Shown here: positions 16,893 through 24,280 of the stretch, in pieces | Position numbering within the stretch: the first letter of the stretch is position 1 | How the letters are laid out: the number at the start of each line of letters is the position of its first letter | NCBI GenBank assembly: GCA_016784605.1 | Contig: JADHUI010000001.1 | Span: forward strand, 151,248 to 215,247 | Length of the DNA: 64,000 bases | Origin: Fidelibacterota bacterium | Lineage (GTDB): Bacteria; Fidelibacterota; Marinisomatia; Marinisomatales; UBA1611 | Reading direction: 5' to 3' | Notes under the pieces: model-generated | What the model saw: only the letters and a program-made list of their open reading frames with translations | Database searches by the model: none | What the model was told of the DNA's origin: nothing | Translations under genes and position numbers: made by a program

Positions 16893-18850
16893 AGCGTACG
16901 ATCTGAACCACCATCAATCATAACTTGAGCGCCGGTGGTTTTGCTGAATATAGTTCCAGCCATTGCACAAACCATTTCTGCAACATGTGTTGTTTTAATT
17001 TCCGTTTTTAGAAGATTGTTTGTTTTGTACTCTTGAACCGTCATATTATAATTTTTTGCACGTTGTTCTAAAATTTCATCCGTCCACAGAGCCGTATCAA
17101 AAACAGCGTGTGGATGCACTGTATTAACACGTACTCCATGATCACCTAATTCAAGCGCTGCAATTCTTGCTAACTGTGTTTGCCCAGCTTTTGCTACCGA
17201 ATAAGCACCTGCACCTTTACCGGGTGCCGGGAAATTCTTAGATGCCACCATTACAATGGCCGGATCAATACCTAATTTTAAATAAGGAGCAGCCGTTTTG
17301 ATTAATTTTTGATGAGATGATAAATTGATGGATAAGGATTTTTCCCATTGTTCACTATCCATTTCTTCAATGGTTTGGCTGGGTGTAAATATACCTGCAT
17401 TACTCACCACAATATCAATACCGCCAAATGTTTCAACTGTTTTTTTTATGGCCGCTTTAATATCAGATTCATTTGTTAAATCACATTGTATTCCCAAAGC
17501 ATTTGGTGTATTAAAAAGCGTTGAAATATTTGGATCAATATCCAGCGCCACAACAGCCGCACCTTTACTGATGAACAAATCAGCAATTGCTTTTCCAATA
17601 CCGCTAGCGGACCCTGTAATAAGTGCAACTTTACCATTGAATTCCAGCGCGGTTCCACCCTTCTTTAATTTTGCCTGTTCAAGGCTCCAATATTCAACAT
17701 CAAATATTTCTTTCGCATTTAATGCTTTAAATCCGCCCAGAGCTTCTGCTTTTAAAATGGCTCTAAACGTATGATCGTTTATATCTTGAATAATGTGTGC
17801 TTCTTTAACATTTGACCCAAAACTCAATGTTCCTTTATTTTTAAGAACCGCAAAGTTGGGCGCTGGATTTAAACAAATTTCGTCTGTTTTATTTTCTTCA
17901 AAATAATCCACATACTGTTGGATATATTTATCTAAATCATCTTCAAATTGATCTGTTAAAATGGCGGGTATTCGTTTAGTTCGAATGACGTGGTCTGGCG
18001 TAAGTGGACCTTGTTGTGAAATTTTTTCAATATTTTGCTTACTAAAATATTTTGACTCATCTGATGGATTCAATTTTGCTATTACAGGTTTTTCTTTTAA
18101 AGTTGAAACTACCTTTCTTATTTGAGCAATTTGGAAAGTTTCAATTTCATTTTCCTGTATTGGAATCGTTAAATCAGCACCATTTTCAGATAAATATTTT
18201 TCAGCAGTTGATACGATTTGAATCATATTCTCATAAGCAACTTTGGCATCATCATGAAAAGTAAATACACCATGATTTAAAAGAATCATTCCTTTGAGAG
18301 AATTCCAATCTACATTTTGTGTCAAATTATATATTGTTTTTGCCAAATCAAATCCGGGCATTGAATACGGTATAAGTAACACAGACTGTCCAAATAGATT
18401 AGCTAATGTGGCTTCCCCCTTTTCAGTATCAGAAATGGTTACTACAGCATCTGCGTGAGTGTGATCTACAAATTTAAATGGAATAATAGCATGAAGAATG
18501 GCTTCCACAGATGGATTGGGTGCCGAAGGATCAATCATGGCAGACCGCTGATATTTTACCATATCAATATCGGATAAGGATTCAAGTTCCGCCATTTTTA
18601 ATAACATATCCATTTTAACAGGAGCAAACCCTTCTGCTTCAATTGTTCCTAAATCCCATCCACTTCCTTTAACAAACAAAATATCTTCTTTTTCACCAAA
18701 AATATTTTCAACGGAAGATTTTACAGACGTATTTCCACCACCATGAAGTACAAGAGATGGGTCTTGTCCCAATAGCCTAGATGTATAAACACGTAAATCT
18801 AAAGCACTTTTTAATTGTTTTACATCATGATCATTCCACAAACTTTTCAT
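16889..18850 (-). CDS. fused class II aldolase / short-chain dehydrogenase
   Basis: 653 residues in two enzymes. The aldolase half (~1-400) has HGGGNTSVK (~residue 36), SAPNPSVEAILHA, the metal-binding DHTHADAVV (~132) and LLNHGVFTF (~190). The dehydrogenase half (~405-653) has VALITGSASGIGKAIA with the acidic end of strand 2 (VVALDID, favouring NAD), NAG, VMVASKNF and the catalytic YSVAK. This architecture is known from Bacillus YuxG-type rhamnulose-1-P aldolase/lactaldehyde dehydrogenase fusions. Here there are no rhamnose genes; neighbours are mtnA, a deaminase and a phosphorylase. It may therefore split methylthioribulose-1-P or 5-deoxyribulose-1-P to DHAP plus an aldehyde and reduce the aldehyde. 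The family call is firm, the substrate inferred. Confidence 0.88.
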   Translation of the reverse strand: MKSLWNDHDVKQLKSALDLRVYTSRLLGQDPSLVLHGGGNTSVKSSVENIFGEKEDILFVKGSGWDLGTIEAEGFAPVKMDMLLKMAELESLSDIDMVKYQRSAMIDPSAPNPSVEAILHAIIPFKFVDHTHADAVVTISDTEKGEATLANLFGQSVLLIPYSMPGFDLAKTIYNLTQNVDWNSLKGMILLNHGVFTFHDDAKVAYENMIQIVSTAEKYLSENGADLTIPIQENEIETFQIAQIRKVVSTLKEKPVIAKLNPSDESKYFSKQNIEKISQQGPLTPDHVIRTKRIPAILTDQFEDDLDKYIQQYVDYFEENKTDEICLNPAPNFAVLKNKGTLSFGSNVKEAHIIQDINDHTFRAILKAEALGGFKALNAKEIFDVEYWSLEQAKLKKGGTALEFNGKVALITGSASGIGKAIADLFISKGAAVVALDIDPNISTLFNTPNALGIQCDLTNESDIKAAIKKTVETFGGIDIVVSNAGIFTPSQTIEEMDSEQWEKSLSINLSSHQKLIKTAAPYLKLGIDPAIVMVASKNFPAPGKGAGAYSVAKAGQTQLARIAALELGDHGVRVNTVHPHAVFDTALWTDEILEQRAKNYNMTVQEYKTNNLLKTEIKTTHVAEMVCAMAGTIFSKTTGAQVMIDGGSDRTL

Positions 18851-18859
18851 ACTATTACA

Positions 18860-20113
18860 TTATCCTTTTACAAGCCGATTGGCAGCTTTATTAAATTGTT
18901 CAATAATAATCTCTTCATCGTTTACCGATCCATTCTCCATTAATATTTCACCTTTTGAAACGGTTGTATGAATACAGCCACTATGAGCGGAATAAACAAG
19001 GTTTGGAATAAGATGATAATTAGGGATAAGGTGAATATTATTTAAGTCAAGCAATAATAAATCGGCAGATTTCCCGACGGCTATTTCACCCATATTTAAA
19101 TCAAATAATGATGCGCTTCCTTTTGTAGCTAAATGGAACGCTTCTTTTGCGGGCATAATAGTTGGGTCTTGACTGGATGATTTTTGTAATAAGGCAGCCA
19201 TTTTTATTTCATCCACCATATCTACATTATTGTTAGATGCAACGCCGTCTGTTGCCAGGCCCATACGAACACCCGCATCTTTCATTCTTTTATATGGGAA
19301 AACACCGGAAGCCAATTTCATATTTGATGTAGGACAATGAATAACGCCGACGCCATTATCAGAAAGTTTTTGGATTTCATCATCGCTTACCCAATTTACA
19401 TGAGCAGCCAGCAGGTGGTTACCCAACATATCCAAACTATCTAAATAATCCACAGGACGCATGCCCGTTTGTTTTACCCATTCATCCACTTCTTTTTTTG
19501 TTTCTGAAAGATGCATATGAATTTTTAAATTATGATCCTTGGCAAAATCCCGCGCCCATTCTACGCCCGAATTTGTAACAGTATACAATGAATGGATTCC
19601 CAAAGTAAAAGTAACATTTGGTTCATATTCATTCTTTCGATGATATAAATCGACCTGTTCAGCAATTTGTTTTTTTGTTAATTCACTATCACCCAGATCA
19701 ATGAATGCGCTAGATAAATGAGCATGAATACCCGAATCAACTACAGCTTGAGCTGTTCCATCATAATGCCAATACATATCATTAAAATGGGTTGTCCCAG
19801 ATTTGATCATTTCTATAATGGCGAGACGCGTTCCCCAATACACATCTTCTTCAGTAATATTTTTTTCAAAAGGCCAAATTTTATTTTCAAGCCAATCATG
19901 TAATTCCATATCATCTGCATAGGATCTCATTAATGTCATAGCACTATGTGTATGCGCATTCACAAAAGAAGGAATAACGGCTTTGTTTGTTCCGTTAATA
20001 ATTTTATCAGCTTGGAAATCGAGGTTTTCCCCAATGGCGTTAATTGTTCCATTTTGGATAAAAATATCTATGACATTTTCATTTAACAAAACATTTTTAA
20101 TGAATAGGCTCAC
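18860..20113 (-). CDS. mtaD: MTA/SAH/5'-deoxyadenosine deaminase-type amidohydrolase
   Basis: 417 residues, the size of MtaD/DadD amidohydrolases. Zinc ligands and catalytic residues are in order: NAHTHSAMTLMRSYADD (~residue 53), KIHMHLSET (~197), LLAAHVNW (~233) and LATDGVASNNNVDM (~297). WPFEKNITEEDVYWG and SGTTHFNDMY are typical of the MTA/SAH deaminase group rather than guanine deaminases. It would convert methylthioadenosine (or SAH, 5'-deoxyadenosine) to the inosine form. Its start overlaps the stop of the phosphorylase gene by 4 bp, and its end holds the Shine-Dalgarno of the aldolase gene, so all three are coupled. Confidence 0.9.
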   Translation of the reverse strand: MSLFIKNVLLNENVIDIFIQNGTINAIGENLDFQADKIINGTNKAVIPSFVNAHTHSAMTLMRSYADDMELHDWLENKIWPFEKNITEEDVYWGTRLAIIEMIKSGTTHFNDMYWHYDGTAQAVVDSGIHAHLSSAFIDLGDSELTKKQIAEQVDLYHRKNEYEPNVTFTLGIHSLYTVTNSGVEWARDFAKDHNLKIHMHLSETKKEVDEWVKQTGMRPVDYLDSLDMLGNHLLAAHVNWVSDDEIQKLSDNGVGVIHCPTSNMKLASGVFPYKRMKDAGVRMGLATDGVASNNNVDMVDEIKMAALLQKSSSQDPTIMPAKEAFHLATKGSASLFDLNMGEIAVGKSADLLLLDLNNIHLIPNYHLIPNLVYSAHSGCIHTTVSKGEILMENGSVNDEEIIIEQFNKAANRLVKG

Positions 20114-20730
20114 AAAATTTCTCTCAACAATTGTTCAAGCTTTACTTTGTTTTCTTTTTGTGTGTCGAATATTTGGTCTACAGATACATTTTCTCCGTCA
20201 ACACCATTTGCATAATTGTCAACCATGCAAATAGACGCATAAGGAATACCCAATTCTTTGGCAAGCGTAGCTTCACTTCCTAAAGTCATCCCAATAATAT
20301 CGGCGAAAGATTGTATCATTCGTATTTCTGCTTTTGTTTCCAAACGAGGGCCGTTTGTTTGGAAATAAATACTATTTTCAATAACAGGTAGTTGAAGAAT
20401 TTTCGCTCCTTGAATAAATAATTGCCTTAATTCATCGTTTAATTCGGGTGTTACGTGTATGGCCGAATCATCATGAAAAGTATCGATGCTTCCTAATTGA
20501 ATATAATCATCGGGTATAACTATATGTCCAGGAGCAATTTCTTTTTTCAAGCTTCCAACAGAATTAATGCCAATGATTTGATCTGCTCCCCATTCTTTAC
20601 AGGAAAGTAGGTTGGCTTTATGGTTAACTTTATGTGGCGGAACGTTATTACCGTGACGTTGAATAAACTTCAAGCCATTCTGACTGAATTGAGTAAAGCC
20701 AGACCCTCCAATGATTGCGATTTTTTTCAT
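20110..20730 (-). CDS. MTAP-family nucleoside phosphorylase, 6-oxopurine type, compact
   Basis: 206 residues, clearly MTAP/PNP family: GGSGF at the N terminus, then QRHGNNVPPHKVNHKANL, VGSLKKEIAPGHIVIPDDYI, QTNGPRLETKAEIRM and TLGSEATLAKELGIPYASI. Two points stand out. About 40 residues usually found between GGSG and PRHG are missing, so the protein is short of the usual 240-290. The purine-site motif reads VDNYANG, with the Asn of inosine/guanosine phosphorylases, not the DYD-like Asp pair of adenine-specific MTA phosphorylases. That suits a methylthioinosine or deoxyinosine phosphorylase acting after the adjacent deaminase. It makes the 1-phosphate sugar used by MtnA. Confidence 0.85.
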   Translation of the reverse strand: MKKIAIIGGSGFTQFSQNGLKFIQRHGNNVPPHKVNHKANLLSCKEWGADQIIGINSVGSLKKEIAPGHIVIPDDYIQLGSIDTFHDDSAIHVTPELNDELRQLFIQGAKILQLPVIENSIYFQTNGPRLETKAEIRMIQSFADIIGMTLGSEATLAKELGIPYASICMVDNYANGVDGENVSVDQIFDTQKENKVKLEQLLREIL

Positions 20731-20832
20731 ATTAAATATATTTTGATCAGAAATTCAGGCGGAATATAAACAACTGAGATTAGGTTAAAAAAGTGTTCCA
20801 TTGGGAAGTGAATCCGCCTTATTATTCAGGCA

Positions 20833-21588
20833 ATGACAAATCCAAAAATTAAAAACCCCACCCCTTTTTCCATTTTCGGTTTAAACGGATGTACTGAACT
20901 ATTACAATCAAGTAGATTTAAAATTCATCGCATTTATATTCAAGAAGGATCACAGGCCGATAGAAATAGGCATTCATTTGATCCGAAAAAACAGTTTAAG
21001 GAACAAATTGATTTATTATCTAAGCATCAATTTAAAAATAAATTTAACAAAGGTCGTACACAAGGGATTGTCGTTGAATTTTTTGGTAATGTTGTTGAGC
21101 AAGAAATACCGAATTATTTAACGAAAGAAACAGCCTGTTTGTTAGTTTTAGATCAAATTGAAGATCCACAAAATTTTGGTCAAATTATTCGAACAGCAGA
21201 GTGTGCCGGAGTAGACGGAATTATTTTTCCGAAACACCATTCAGCATCCATTTCGAATGCGGTTTTACAAATAAGCCAAGGGGCATTTGTCCACACTCCA
21301 TTATACGAAGTTACCAACTTGAAACATGAGTTTTATCGATTGAAAGATGAAGGTTTTTGGATCGTTGGATTAGAAAATAGCATTGATGCTAAACAATGGC
21401 ATTCTTTGGATTATAAAGGAAAAATAATCCTTGTTGTTGGGAGCGAAGGAAAAGGCATTCGAGAAAAAGTTTTGGACTCTTGCGACTTTAAAGCAACCAT
21501 ACCTATGCAAGGAAAAACCAATTCCCTAAATGTATCCGCCGCTGTGTCAGCCATTTTATTTGAAAGATTGCGACAAGTGTCTTTATAA
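20833..21588 (+). CDS. rlmB: 23S rRNA 2'-O-ribose methyltransferase, TrmH/RlmB family
   Basis: 251 residues. The N-terminal ~75 residues form the L30e-like RNA-binding part. The SPOUT domain shows the three family motifs: LDQIEDPQNFGQIIRTAECAG (~residue 100), LVVGSEGKGI (~203) and IPMQGKTNSLNVSAAVSAIL (~223). RlmB methylates G2251 of 23S rRNA using SAM. Closely related TrmH-family members cannot be fully excluded, but the opening FSIFGLNGCTELL is RlmB-like. It is divergent from the phosphorylase gene, with ~100 bp between starts. Confidence 0.88.
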   Translation: MTNPKIKNPTPFSIFGLNGCTELLQSSRFKIHRIYIQEGSQADRNRHSFDPKKQFKEQIDLLSKHQFKNKFNKGRTQGIVVEFFGNVVEQEIPNYLTKETACLLVLDQIEDPQNFGQIIRTAECAGVDGIIFPKHHSASISNAVLQISQGAFVHTPLYEVTNLKHEFYRLKDEGFWIVGLENSIDAKQWHSLDYKGKIILVVGSEGKGIREKVLDSCDFKATIPMQGKTNSLNVSAAVSAILFERLRQVSL

Positions 21589-21628
21589 CTAATTATTTGT
21601 AAATTTGTTCAAAGCTTAGCAACTGAAT

Positions 21629-21847
21629 ATGTCTAAGAAACGACTATTTACACTTTCCCTTTTATTTCTTTTTTTCACCATTCCGTGGGTGGGATTACTC
21701 CAGATTAAAACAACCGTTTTCGGCTTTCCCTTGTGGGCAATTTATAGTTTATTCGCAGGATTAATGTATTGCATTATCATCGCTTGGCTCATTGAGAGAA
21801 ATTGGGAAATAACGCACTCAGATTCAGAAAAATCATCTCATGAATGA
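21629..21847 (+). CDS. DUF3311-like two-span membrane protein, symporter partner
   Basis: 72 residues with two membrane spans (LFTLSLLFLFFTIPWVGLL and LWAIYSLFAGLMYCIIIAWL), the second following FGFPLWAIYS, as in DUF3311/YhdT-like small proteins. These are usually encoded directly before a sodium:solute symporter, as here, where the stop overlaps the next start by 8 bp. It probably assists or stabilises the transporter; that role is inferred from the constant pairing. Confidence 0.75.
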   Translation: MSKKRLFTLSLLFLFFTIPWVGLLQIKTTVFGFPLWAIYSLFAGLMYCIIIAWLIERNWEITHSDSEKSSHE

Positions 21848-23312
21848 TATTTCGAGCCAACCATTATTAGGTACAAATGGTATCATTTTTATGGGTGTCT
21901 ACCTTTTGTCCTTAATTGGCATTGGGTTTGCCGGCAGAGTTGCTCAAAAGGAAAAAACATTAGCCGACTTTTATTTAGCAGGAAGAGGCATGGGTGTTTT
22001 TGTTTTATTTCTTACATTATACGCAACTCAATATAGCGGAAATACATTAATCGGTTTTGCGGGGAAAGCTTATCGAACAGGGTTTTCTTCTCTCGTGACC
22101 GTTTTATTTATGAGTTCGATTATTGGAGCATATTTATTGTATGCTCCTAAATTGTTTAGATTATCAAAAAAATATAATTTCATTACGATTGGCGATTTTA
22201 TCCAACATCGATATAAGTCTAATCGTTTAACCATAACAATTTCCATCTTAGCGATAGTCGCCCTCGGGAATTATATATTAACCAATTTGAAGGCAATCGG
22301 GTTCATTGTAACAGCAACAACGGGTGGTGTAATCCCATTCGCAGAAGGTATTATTCTACTTTCTCTTATTATGGTGATTTATGAAACATTGGGCGGTATG
22401 AGAAGTGTCGCCTGGACAGATGTAATCCAAGGCATATTACTTATGTTAGGTGTATTTCTCATATTTTATACAATTCAAACACAATATGGCGGACTAGATG
22501 TTGCAGAAACAACATTAAAAAAAATCCGCCCCGATTTCTATGATGCATTAACACCAAAAGAATTAATGACATGGGGAAGCACAATGGTAATTGTGTTTTT
22601 TGGGATTTCAGTTTATCCTCATGCAATTCAGCGGATTTATGCCGCCAAAAATGAACATACATTAAAACGCTCATTTCAGATTATGGTATTTATGCCATTG
22701 GTGACTACTTTATTTATGGTGTATGTTGGAATAGTGGGTGTATCCAAATTCCCGGGACTTGATCGAGCGGGGAGTGAAACAGTAACATTGTTGTTGTTAA
22801 ATGATTTAAGTCAACACATTCCGTGGATATCCGGATTATTAATTTTGTTTATTTCAGCTGCAGTTGCGGCTGTAATGTCGACGGTTGATTCCGCCTTATT
22901 GGCTGTTTCATCCCTTGCTACACAAGATTTTTATAGACGAGTTAGACCCAATTCAAGCCAACGAAAATTAACTTATATAGGAAAATTCATTTCATGGCTA
23001 GTTATGGCATTGGCGGTTGTGTTGGCCATAAAGCTTCCTCAAACCATTTGGAAACTCTTTGAAATAAAGCTAGAATTATTATGCCAAATTGCTCCAGCTA
23101 TATTTTTAGGCGTTCACATGAAAAATTTATCAGGAAAAGCTGTTTTTTATGGTATTATCGTTGGGACTGGAATTGCATTAATCATTATGGTAGGTCATTG
23201 GGTTTATCCTTTAATTCCATCTAAACCTTTGGGAATTCATGGTGGCGTATGGGGACTAATGGCAAATGGTATTGTTATCTGGTTTATACAAAAAAAAAGA
23301 ACTCACGAATGA
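21840..23312 (+). CDS. sodium:solute symporter (SSS family)
   Basis: 490 residues with about 13 membrane spans. SSS hallmarks are visible: ADFYLAGRGMGVFVLFLTLYATQYSGNTLIGFAG near residues 40-73, TIGDFIQHRY (~115), YETLGGMRSVAWTDVIQGILL (~180-200, the family signature), and the late AAVAAVMSTVDSALLAVSSLATQDFY (~338-363) that carries Na2-site Ser/Thr. It imports an organic solute with Na+, fitting a marine cell. The substrate is not readable; pantothenate-, proline- or sugar-type members share these motifs. Its stop codon lies within the terminator of the convergent tRNA-Phe gene. Confidence 0.9.
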   Translation: MNDISSQPLLGTNGIIFMGVYLLSLIGIGFAGRVAQKEKTLADFYLAGRGMGVFVLFLTLYATQYSGNTLIGFAGKAYRTGFSSLVTVLFMSSIIGAYLLYAPKLFRLSKKYNFITIGDFIQHRYKSNRLTITISILAIVALGNYILTNLKAIGFIVTATTGGVIPFAEGIILLSLIMVIYETLGGMRSVAWTDVIQGILLMLGVFLIFYTIQTQYGGLDVAETTLKKIRPDFYDALTPKELMTWGSTMVIVFFGISVYPHAIQRIYAAKNEHTLKRSFQIMVFMPLVTTLFMVYVGIVGVSKFPGLDRAGSETVTLLLLNDLSQHIPWISGLLILFISAAVAAVMSTVDSALLAVSSLATQDFYRRVRPNSSQRKLTYIGKFISWLVMALAVVLAIKLPQTIWKLFEIKLELLCQIAPAIFLGVHMKNLSGKAVFYGIIVGTGIALIIMVGHWVYPLIPSKPLGIHGGVWGLMANGIVIWFIQKKRTHE

Positions 23313-23320
23313 GTTCTTTA
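23290..23320 (-). terminator. terminator of tRNA-Phe, inside the symporter 3' end
   Basis: On the minus strand AAGAACTCA pairs with TGAGTTCTT (9 bp) around a TTCG loop, followed by about nine T. It lies 5 bases past the tRNA. It covers the last codons and the stop of the symporter gene on the other strand; that strand also offers a T-rich 3' side (TTCTTTA), so it may serve both genes. Confidence 0.85.
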
Positions 23321-23324
23321 TGAG

Positions 23325-23397
23325 TGGCTCGGGCCGGAATCGAACCAGCGACACATGGATTTTCAGTCCACTGCTCTACCAACTGAGCTACCGAGCC
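23325..23397 (-). tRNA. tRNA-Phe (GAA)
   Basis: A complete 73-nt cloverleaf on the minus strand: acceptor GGCTCGG/CCGAGCC with discriminator A, D-arm GCTC/GAGC, anticodon arm GTGGA-CTGAAAA-TCCAT giving anticodon GAA, T-arm GCTGG-TTCGATT-CCGGC. No CCA is encoded. It is transcribed toward the symporter gene and has its own terminator. Confidence 0.96.
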
Positions 23398-23505
23398 ACA
23401 ATACAGCATTGCTGTAAAATTTAAATATAGAATCAGTAGTGAATGTTGAAACTACGTATCTACAAAAGGTTTAGAATTCCCTTTAAAAAAGCGCGTGGAA
23501 ATTAC

Positions 23506-23522
23506 TCGCCGAAAATCGGTGA
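23506..23522. other. isolated 7-bp stem-loop between tRNA-Phe and rdgB
   Basis: TCGCCGA pairs with TCGGTGA around an AAA loop. No T-run follows on either side, so it is not an ordinary terminator. The 227-bp gap at 23398-23624 otherwise holds only a short ACAGCA/TGCTGT inverted repeat next to the tRNA and a likely promoter. Confidence 0.3.
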
Positions 23523-23553
23523 AGCAAACTCAAACTTATAGAAATACACTGAA

Positions 23554-23583
23554 TTAGAATTATGCTTGTTCTAATGTTATAAT
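23554..23583 (+). promoter_or_regulatory. candidate promoter for rdgB and perhaps sprA
   Basis: A TATAAT -10 box at 23578-23583 with TG one base before it (extended -10), and a weak TTAGAA at 23554-23559 spaced 18 bp. Transcription would start near 23590, leaving a ~35-base leader before the ATG of rdgB at 23625. Sigma use in this lineage is not known, so the call rests on resemblance to the general bacterial consensus. Confidence 0.35.
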
Positions 23584-23624
23584 CACCCTATGTTCCCCGG
23601 CATTTTTCCCTTAGTGATCCGAGG

Positions 23625-24245
23625 ATGTCACACGAGAAAACACTCATTTTGGCAACACATAACCGCCACAAAGTTGAAGAACTTTCTTCCGCCTTGGGTG
23701 GATTGGGTCTAATTATTAAAACATTAGATGAATTTCCTCAAGTGGGTGAAATAGAAGAAACGGGAAAAACGCTGCTGGAAAATGCATTATTAAAAGCCAG
23801 AACGGTGAATGAAATAACGGGGTTTCCTGCTTTGGCGGATGATACAGGATTAGAAGTAGATTACTTGCATGGCGCTCCTGGAGTTTATTCGGCTCGTTAT
23901 GCGGGAGAAAATGCAACTTATACCGAAAATGTAAATAAAATGCTTTTTGAATTAGGACATATTGATGACGTAAAAAGAAATGCTATTTTTAGAACGGTTA
24001 TTGCATTTGTTACATCAAGTAAGGAACTATGGGTGGACGGATTCATACAAGGTATGATTACACATAAACCTTTTGGAAAAAGTGGCTTTGGCTATGATCC
24101 AATTTTTTATGTCCCAGAGTTAGGAAAGACATTTGCTGAAATGTCGAGTGAAGAAAAAAATAAAATTAGCCATCGCGGAAAAGCGGTAAAAAAGATTACC
24201 ACTATTTTGAATAGTGAATTCAAAAATAAAAAGAAAGGAGTCTGA
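23625..24245 (+). CDS. rdgB: RdgB/HAM1 dITP/XTP pyrophosphatase
   Basis: 206 residues. The opening LILATHNRHKVEELSSAL, EIEETGKTLLENALLKA (~residue 45), the FPALADDTGLEVDYLHGAPGVYSARYAG block (~65-92) and KSGFGYDPIFYVPE plus SHRGKA near the end are diagnostic. It removes the pyrophosphate from non-canonical purine triphosphates (dITP, XTP), keeping them out of DNA. The GAGG touching the start codon is too close to be a normal Shine-Dalgarno. The stop is 35 bp before the TTG start of sprA, so the two may share a transcript. Confidence 0.94.
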   Translation: MSHEKTLILATHNRHKVEELSSALGGLGLIIKTLDEFPQVGEIEETGKTLLENALLKARTVNEITGFPALADDTGLEVDYLHGAPGVYSARYAGENATYTENVNKMLFELGHIDDVKRNAIFRTVIAFVTSSKELWVDGFIQGMITHKPFGKSGFGYDPIFYVPELGKTFAEMSSEEKNKISHRGKAVKKITTILNSEFKNKKKGV

Positions 24246-24280
24246 ATAAAAAATAGATAACAACTGAACAAGATCGAATC

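Noticed and set aside
20731..20832. AGGCGGA...TCCGCCT inverted repeat between the phosphorylase gene and rlmB
   Set aside because: Only seven matching bases with a loop of over 50 nt; probably chance.
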